The position numbers and the translations under genes are program-made. From NCBI RefSeq assembly GCF_000237925.1, contig NC_031502.1:2084031-2148030 (forward strand): a DNA stretch of 64,000 bases. Direction: 5' to 3'. Below are positions 57,290-64,000 of this stretch, in pieces. Below the pieces are notes generated by a model, which searched no databases, had not been told where the DNA came from, and worked only from the letters and a program-made list of their open reading frames with translations. This stretch comes from Schistosoma mansoni (lineage: Eukaryota; Platyhelminthes; Trematoda; Strigeidida; Schistosomatidae). Numbering within the stretch: the stretch's first letter is position 1; the number at the start of each line of letters is the position of its first letter.

Positions 57290-57420
57290 TCTGAAAAATG
57301 CTCAAATCTCCATATTTCTCAAGTTTTATTTAACTTCTTCATATAGATCTGTTTAAAAATAAAATACTTTCTATGTTTGAATTTTAAAGATTAGTATAAA
57401 TGAAATGGCATGACTATCTC
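57290..57420. repeat. Repeat shared with 59485-59600
   Basis: CAAGTTTTATTTAACTTCTT, CATATAGATCTG and ATACTTTCTATGTTTGAATT recur at 59485-59600 with about one difference in seven. The class is unknown; it is not the LTR-like repeat next door. Confidence 0.45.
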
Positions 57421-58304
57421 ATCTCAAATGTACTATGCATTATATTTATACATATTTTGACAGTAGGGTAGAAATTGTTCGTATAGATTTAAGTGTTTTT
57501 AGAACCTCATCACAATTCGAATCAACAAATTTTTAAGCGATATATATGTATATAAATTGTGAGGCATCCATGTTATTTTGTTCGGTCTGTTTGAAAGAAC
57601 AGTTATTAGTTATATAAAATATACCCTTGTGGGCCAGGGTAATTTTGCATTGGTTTTCAGGAGAGCCAGACACCATCCAGACTTTCACTTGACAACCCAA
57701 ACAGTACAACTCAATCCCGTTTAACAAACGAGCTAGACACTGCCCAATGACAATAGCCCTTGAGAACACTGAAAAGCAACCACCAGTATGAATGAAATCC
57801 GTTAAACAGCAAACCAACTTTTCACATGAACAGCCAGCATAACTTGCCAAAGCAATGCCGAACCATCCACAATGTCAATGACGAACCTCCAGTCTCACAT
57901 ATACTGTATACAACACATATATAGGGTAGTAAGCGAAACAGCCCAGCCTGAAGCGTTAGGGCATAAAGAACGCTTAAAACCCATTTTCTGGTGTCGGAAT
58001 ACTAATACAAGACCACCAAGATCATTTTCTTCGCATTTGCGAAATTTCCTTTTTTTTTCCGACTTTCCAGACCCTGAGTTACGGGTAGTATCCCTTGAAA
58101 GAAAAGAACCAAGTCAAATTAATCATATATATATGATAACAAACTATTTACGCTAGTTCACTTTGTCACTAATTCACTGGTACATCTTTTTATAAAACAA
58201 ATTTGTTTACTTTTCCATCATATAAATACATTTATATATTCCTATATTTTATAAATGTAGATATGTGTATACAAATAACAATAATAACTACAATATAAAC
58301 AGTG
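57421..58304. other. Intergenic DNA between COPA and AARS1
   Basis: A 105-codon minus-strand ORF (57533-57850) is Cys-rich (YAGCSCEKLVCCLTDF). It has no recognisable family or splice partner and is probably repeat-derived. The AARS1 3' UTR should occupy the right end; no canonical poly(A) signal is seen close to its stop. Confidence 0.3.
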
Positions 58305-61300
58305 TTAATTGTTAGTTAACTTTGTATTAGCAAATATATCAGCTAGATGAATTACTTCATCTAAAGTATCAATACGACTGCCAACAGCTTGAGCTGAATT
58401 TTCTTTACCACCTCCTTTACCATCCATTGTTTTACTAATATGTGTAACCCATTCATTAGCTTTTAAACCACGTGAAATAAGTACCTATGAGTAATGAGAG
58501 CAGAAAAATAAAGATATGAAAAATTAAGTGTATTATCTAAGTTTTCTGACTATATAATTATGTTAACTATAATTTTTGGGGATGTCAAATCCCCAGAACT
58601 TACTTGGTAAATGGCTTAATTTTGTAATTTTATTTTGAAAATTTGAATTTCCTTGTTTTCGCGCCAGAGGCGCTCTTTTTACCTTCAAGTCGTATTTCCC
58701 ACTTGTGGAATATCTTAAATGCTATCGATCCGTTGTATCTTTGAGTGTGCTATTTTATAATGCTGCCCAAGGACAAATTATCGCTGTATATATATGTTTT
58801 AGTTTTTTTCCCTTATGACTTGCTTGTACTCGGCTGCTTACGGAATATATATTCCCTACTTCGCCTTGGACTTCTTCCTCTAGTTAGCGGGATCTGGGAA
58901 ACGGATTAGATTAACCTCTCGTGTAATTGTGTCATTGGCCTTCGTTCGTTACCGAGAAAATTGATTTAGCTCAAGCATATCAATAATCATTATACATATA
59001 TAGATAAATGTTTCAGTTTTCTCGTTATTGGTATCAGGAACTGGATTGTATCAGTCTCGATGAGCACATATGTATTGCCCTTAGCGGATTACCTTGACAC
59101 TATACTTTTAAGTACATGTTTTTGGTAAGTTAGGTTATGAATAGAAGTGGAAACCAGGAAGCATTTTGTTTCTATATTTTCGACTTGTTAACACTGAGGT
59201 GCACATACACCCAGATAACAAATACCAGTTAGGATAAAACACCTATCGTGGATTTAACTACCAACTACAATCCAACTTCACTGTTGTCATTAAACATAAG
59301 AAAATATTGAATAAATGTTATGGCTTATTTCACAGGTTTCTATTAATATTACAAACATTAGCTTGGTGTCATTCTATCAAGCCAGAATGTCCGTAATAAG
59401 ATGAGCATTGATGTGAGAAGAGATTAATGACTTAAATGATTCCCCCTGGAAACTGAAGTGAAGTAAATATATTTCATGTTCGTCAGGAATCCCGATATTT
59501 TTCGAGTTTTATTTAACTCTTTCATACAGATCCGTTTAGAAATATAATGCTTTCTATGCTTGGATTTTAGAGATTGGTCTTCTACTATGAGATTGACTTA
59601 TTCACTTAGAATAAGCAAATGACAGTTCTGTTTGGTGAAGGCCCTGATAAAGTTCAGTTTTCTTCAACTACTCCCAATTCGTGAGCTTTAATATTATTTC
59701 GTATTTCTTTATTCATCAAATTCATCCATTCTTTTCTAAATGTACTCTTCAATGATCAGTCTTTCTTATTATCATTGATACTACAATTATTTCGATTCTT
59801 TCTTAGGGCAGTAAATTCATTTTCACTAAAACTGGTGTTTTTCTCCACTTATGTGTGCAGTACCATCTTCTTGCGGTTGAAATGTTACTGACTCTACTTT
59901 AGTCTAATCTTCACGTTTTATCTATTCAGTCAGTCAATAACATCATTACTTAAGAGCACAATAAGCTATCAAGATTTGACCTACACGGTGATGGAACAGA
60001 TAATTTTTCAATGTTAACAACAACAGAATGAAACTACTGGTGGTCTATCTGGTATGAGAATTCTTTTCTTTTCAATACATAAGGCTGAGTCTAGTTACAT
60101 ATCATCTCAGAGTCAAACTATGGATAAGACACGCTATTGGAGGAAGCCAATTATACTCCTAATAGAGATTTCAGCCTACATATCATTGTCTGAGTCAAAA
60201 AGACAAATAATAATATACTGTTGATTTATTTACCAGTTTATTCTGTTCCCCGACTTAAGTTTTCCAGTCATTTGTCAGTAACTTCACTTACATAGGTAGA
60301 TGGGTAAGCGTATAAGAAAAGTGATAATCTGAATTGTATGAGGCAGAACATAACAATTTTTTGTAATCTAATCCTTATTAACGTATAGGTTTAGGCTTTT
60401 AACAAAGAATTTATGTTAAAATTTCTAAACACAATAACAACAGAAACAAAAATACTACAATATTTTGCCCTTAAATTTAAAATGTCAACTCCGCCTGTAG
60501 CTCCTCCGAGATCTACTGCCGGTCTCGAGCCCGTATAAAGGAGGAGGGTTGGGCATGGGGTTAGTGACCCCATCCTTTAGAAAACCAACTCGCTAAAAAA
60601 ACGCTTACCAAAAAAAATTATTAAAATTTAAAATGTCACTTACTTTTGGGACTTGACAAAGAACAGTCAATTTCTTTGAAGTAAGGTCTGAAGAAATTAC
60701 CATTACAGCTTTATTCGGGCATATTCGTTCTATTTCTTTTATAGCAGAATTCATAATTTTTGTATTCGATTGAGCATCGAAAACATGAATGATATAATTA
60801 CTAGGAGAGTTAGCAAGACTTTCACCTAATAATCGAGCCTCTTCTAAAACCTAAAATGATGTAGATGATAAAGATTAGGTGAGTAATTTTAAGTTTCAAC
60901 ATTACAAAGATAGTTGAATAGCACAACAACTGAGTCAAATCACATGCCACAAATGAAATGTACAAAAAGACCGATGATGACTGTTTTATTCTTTTGTTGC
61001 TTAAGCACTGATTATTACAAATATAAATAATCTCATAAATGGAGTACTTCACTCATACGGATCTTCCTTCCATATATATTGTTTATTCCAAACGAAATGA
61101 ACAGCGTTAATTTCGGAAAATAATACAAGATGAAGAAAGTATAACACGTTCTCCTCTCAAATCTTTGAATGTCTGTTTTATTCGTATTTACAGTTGTAAA
61201 AGAGAACAGGCTAGAGTATCAAAGCTACGAATATCAATTTGAATGCTCATAGCAAACTGTGTTGTTTAGTTTTAAACCAGCAGCTTTCTGTCTATTACTT

Positions 61301-62927
61301 TCATTTATTTTATTACACACAACATTGAGAAATATTTCAAGTGAGAATTAGTAACTTACTGATGCCATTGAATGACAGTCGTGGTGTAACAAAAATTTGG
61401 AGTTTCACATGGAATCACTTTGGTAGGACAACCAATGAAAACCAAGAAGGATGGACAACCGTTTCGTTTTAGTTTAGGACTCCGCAGTAATGTGCAAGTA
61501 CAACTCACATTACGCACTGACCTTTAAGAGTCGCAGTAGGCGATTTACCTTTAAACTAAAGATCGTCTGTAATGTCAAGTTCCAAGTTCAACAATCTTCA
61601 CAACACTATTGAAATTCGACGAAATAACGCTAGGTTCACTGTGTGTTAGGATGCTAAATCCCCAGAAATTACTTGGAAAACTTTTCATTCTTGTAATTTT
61701 ATTTTGGAAATTTGAATTTCTCACTTTTTCGCCAAAAGCACTTACTTTTACCTTCAGTTTGTATTTCCCACTCGGAATGACCTTAAACGTTGTTGGTTCG
61801 TTCCCTCTTTTAGTACGCTAGTTTGTGACGTTTTCGAAGGAAATTTTTGTATTTTATATATACGCATGAGTTATACGCTGGTTCGTTCGTGCTTCTAACT
61901 GGTTGTGTAATATACTTTTCCTTCGGTTGAATCTGGTCTTCTCCTTCCAATTAGCAGGGCTGAGAGCAGTGCAATAGTTTAGCTTGTCCTGTAGTTGTGT
62001 TGTTGATATCATTCTGTTCACAGGTTCTAAGTGATATCATAAACTCTTCGAATATAGCACTGTGAGAAATGAAAGTGAATTCTACGCAATACTGTAGTTT
62101 CAATCTAAAATGAAATAGTTGTTCCCTGTGCTTCATATCAAAAGTAATATTATGTTTATTGATGTTAGATTGTAATGAACATTGTCATTGTTGGGATGAT
62201 CCTGCAAATTTCTCACAATAGACATGACAAGCTCAGGAAACATTAAGGAGCATTTTATCCTATCAGCGTTTGATTAGAAGTTTTGCTAGAAACATCACGA
62301 AAATGAAAAGTCGCATGTAGATGTTCTGATTGACTGATTACTACAGTGCTATGTTTAGTAGTATTCTAGAATTTTCAGGAAAACCCAAGGACTTCTAAAA
62401 TACTATAAAAACATCAATATTTTCTGTACATAAATGAACCTTTGGAGTAAATTGCTTCCTGCATATTTTTTTGTGCCTTTTCTCTCGTGTTCAAGTCTCT
62501 GTGTAGTTCTAGCTTAGGATCCGAGTATAGCGTTCAATCAACAAGACGTATCAGTCATTAAAAAAAAATAAACAAAACCTTCCATAAAACTGTACTTGAA
62601 CACTTTCAAATAAATAAACAAAAACAATAAGGAGGGGATTCTTCAAAAGAAGGAAACTTTCACCTTAGAAGTAATAGCTGTCTTTGATGCTTTATCACGT
62701 GCATCTAATAATTTTTTGGCTTTAAATAATTTTTCACGTAAATTTTCTCGATGATGTTGACTAATAACAGCACGTGAAACATGTTCAGATAAATTGGACA
62801 TTTGTCGATTTATATTGAAATCATCAGTTATATTATTATTATGGTTTTGATGAAGAGAAATTGATTGATTCACTAATTTAATGAATTCATTAACTTCATT
62901 ATCAAGTCGTAAAGCTTCTTTTTGTGC
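58305..62927 (-). CDS. AARS1: Alanyl-tRNA synthetase, cytoplasmic, C-terminal exons (partial)
   Basis: Three minus-strand exons join in phase 0: 62927-62664 (88 codons), 60850-60644 (69) and 58484-58305 (59 plus TAA). They encode the linker helix (LRLDNEVNEFIKLVNQ, LFKAKKLLDARDKASK) and the C-Ala domain: VLEEARLLGESLANS, NYIIHVFDAQSNTKIMNSAI, LTVLCQVPK, then RGLKANEWV and the Gly-rich MDGKGGGKENSAQAVG. The alignment with animal cytoplasmic AlaRS is direct (LCQVPK, RGLKA-EWV, MDGKGGGK). The enzyme charges tRNA-Ala; the C-Ala domain helps bind the tRNA elbow. The catalytic and editing domains are not in the window. The middle of the first exon has an Asn-rich insert (HNNNITDDFNINRQM). Introns hold LTR-like repeats, a solo LTR and RTE debris. 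Confidence 0.93.
58574..58975 (+). repeat. LTR-like repeat in the last AARS1 intron, copy 1
   Basis: GTCAAATCCCCAGAACTTAC, TAATTTTATTTTGAAAATTT, then GTATTTCCCACTTG, a TATATATAT stretch, CTTCTTCCTCTAGTTAGCGG and GTAATTGTGTCATTGG follow the same order as 61643-62045. The order of elements and a TATA-like middle suggest an LTR fossil. Ends and target duplications could not be fixed. Confidence 0.5.
58976..60469. other. AARS1 intron DNA, mostly unassigned
   Basis: It contains the second copy (59485-59600) of the repeat at 57290-57420. No exon with AlaRS similarity or other coding sequence is seen. Confidence 0.4.
60470..60625 (+). mobile_element. Possible 5' end fragment of an RTE-type LINE
   Basis: AATGTCAACTCCGCCTGTAG, CTCCTCCGAGATCTACTGCC, a GGAGGAGGGTTGGGCATGGG run and CTCGCTAAAAAAACGCTTAC form a GC-rich island in AT-rich intron DNA. 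The text resembles the leader of schistosome RTE elements as I recall it. It stops 20 bases short of an AARS1 exon boundary. Confidence 0.35.
61405..61565 (-). repeat. Diverged hammerhead repeat in an AARS1 intron
   Basis: The plus strand shows AAGGATGGACAACCGTTTCG, TTTAGGACTCCGCAGTAATG and a B-box remnant. The minus strand keeps CTGCGGAGTCC and CGAAACGG, but stem II is lost. Confidence 0.5.
61643..62045 (+). repeat. LTR-like repeat in an AARS1 intron, copy 2
   Basis: It begins GTGTGTTAGGATGCTAAATC and parallels copy 1 at 58574. It extends further right through TAGTTGTGTTGTTGATATCA and TTCTGTTCAC to AGTGATATCATAA. A third, partial copy is at 40545-40680. A TGTTAGGATG start like that of the solo LTRs hints at kinship. 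Confidence 0.5.
62189..62553 (+). mobile_element. Solo LTR, 5-bp TSD GTCAT, in an AARS1 intron
   Basis: A 365-bp unit starts TGTTGGGATGATCC and ends AAGACGTATCA, flanked by GTCAT (62184-62188 and 62554-62558). It has ACTATAAAAACATC as a likely core promoter. It is the most diverged of the three copies, so probably the oldest. It lies about 110 bases downstream (minus strand) of the 62664 exon end. Confidence 0.8.
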
Positions 62928-63113
62928 CTTTAAAAATGAAGAATTGGATTTAGTAGAGAGAAAAAAAAAGATATGAGACAATTTTATAAAACGATATGTT
63001 GTAAACATTATAAAAATGAATTGGTTACAAAGAGTCTTTAAGTAGGATATCTCCTTTGATTTAACAAACCTTAGGTAATATAACAAGGAAGCAAAATGGA
63101 CTAACATATAATT

Positions 63114-63633
63114 GCCCCCGAATGCCCTGGTACGGTCGAGAGTTGGGAGATTTCGCTCTCCCTCTCGAAATGCTCTCACATCACCACGTGTATATAGCCT
63201 CTGTCAGGGAAGTCCTACTCACTGCCTTCTCGCACCACGGGTGTTGTTTACGAAATTGAGAGGACAAAAAGCGAATGTCCGGAGCTTTAACCGGGTCGGT
63301 GGGTACGGAGGCTCCATCTAGGGGAGTTGGGAAACCCTCATACCAAACCAATATTGCACATGGGTTCCACGATCCTGAAGGAACAAGTGGCGCATGAATC
63401 AATCGTTCGTCAACGGCTACCATGGGACTGCATCTCCTCACGATGCTACACTGCCTTGTGGATCAGACCTTTAGGTCAAAGGCTCCGGGTGTGGCCCCCT
63501 AAGAAGACCACCTGCTTCAGTTTGGGCACCTGGACAGTATCACAGCCCCAACATAAATCAAGTGAAATTTGTGCGGCGCATAAATATCTGGTGCCCCTTT
63601 TTACCAATATTTATATGTTTAAATAAATAAATA
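63114..63633 (+). mobile_element. (TAAA)n-tailed retroposed repeat with 11-bp target duplication
   Basis: A full-length plus-strand copy. AACATATAATT flanks it (63103-63113 and 63634-63644). It begins TGCCCCCGAATGCCCTGGTA and ends TATGTTTAAATAAATAAATA, showing the 3' tail in its natural orientation. It sits upstream of the first visible AARS1 exon, presumably in an intron. Confidence 0.85.
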
Positions 63634-63644
63634 AACATATAATT

Positions 63645-64000
63645 TCTCAAAATTCTGAGTATTGGTTAAAATATGCGTTTTTTAACCTAAAGGTTGCCAG
63701 TTGTGATACTATTCCATTCATTTATGCATAGAAATACAGTTAGTAATACGAGCCATAGTGTTAAGTAGTTAGAGGTAATTAGCAAAAAGGCATGGATTTA
63801 GGTTTATTATTAGGTTGAAACATTACCAATAAGTCATTCAAACCGCGAATGACAACCTGTAGGGCTGAAATATTTGCACTGATTGATCGCTGAGCATTGA
63901 CTGATATCAATTTTATCTAGTTTTTAGCAATGATTGGACCCTATCGATCAAGTTTCAGTAACATCACCGTCAATCATTTAGTGAGACGACGAAGAGGCAA
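63645..64000. other. Right edge, no feature seen
   Basis: No AlaRS exon, repeat or ORF could be recognised. The 5' part of AARS1 must lie beyond the edge. Confidence 0.4.

Noticed and set aside
1-64000. CRISPR array, operon or bacterial mobile element
   Set aside because: Spliced eukaryotic genes throughout; no regular direct-repeat and spacer pattern was seen.

Overview
The window looks like a blood fluke (Schistosoma) genome. It is AT-rich with long repeat-filled introns. It carries many copies of a tRNA-like repeat holding a hammerhead-ribozyme core (the schistosome Sm-alpha type), RTE (SR2-like) and CR1/Jockey-like LINE pieces, Penelope-like GIY-YIG remnants and solo LTRs. The species assignment is inference from these repeats and the gene style; no database was searched.

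Gene layout, left to right. (1) A minus-strand gene I do not recognise is seen as a 5' exon at 11761-12026 and a Gln/Asn-rich coiled-coil-like exon at 934-1597. The two are phase-compatible across a 10-kb intron. (2) WBP2 (WW-domain-binding protein 2, plus strand, six exons, 16552-20897) has an extra in-frame exon candidate at 20199-20356. That exon encodes a short membrane-spanning tail and has its own poly(A) signal. (3) COPA (coatomer alpha subunit, plus strand, 18 exons, 29420-54874) was rebuilt exon by exon, with all junctions in phase except at exon 10. Exon 10 holds one in-frame stop and one extra A in an 8-A run. (4) The last three coding exons of cytoplasmic alanyl-tRNA synthetase (AARS1, minus strand, 58305-62927) converge on COPA.

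The rest is mobile DNA. At least thirteen hammerhead-repeat copies are present, two with a recognisable ribozyme core lying in COPA intron 14. Seven copies of a roughly 520-bp (TAAA)n-tailed retroposed repeat occur, three with clear 11-13-bp target duplications. Three solo LTRs of one family each have a 5-bp target duplication, and one splits a LINE. A TG-starting repeat with a terminal hairpin occurs at least five times. Two inverted duplications stand out: a perfect 217-bp pair at 13825-14466, and a pair of about 224 bp and about 99% identity, 3.7 kb apart, at 23741-27891.

The three recognised genes are housekeeping or signalling genes (COPI vesicle coat, Ala-tRNA charging, a WW-domain adaptor). 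They appear to be neighbours rather than a functional cluster.
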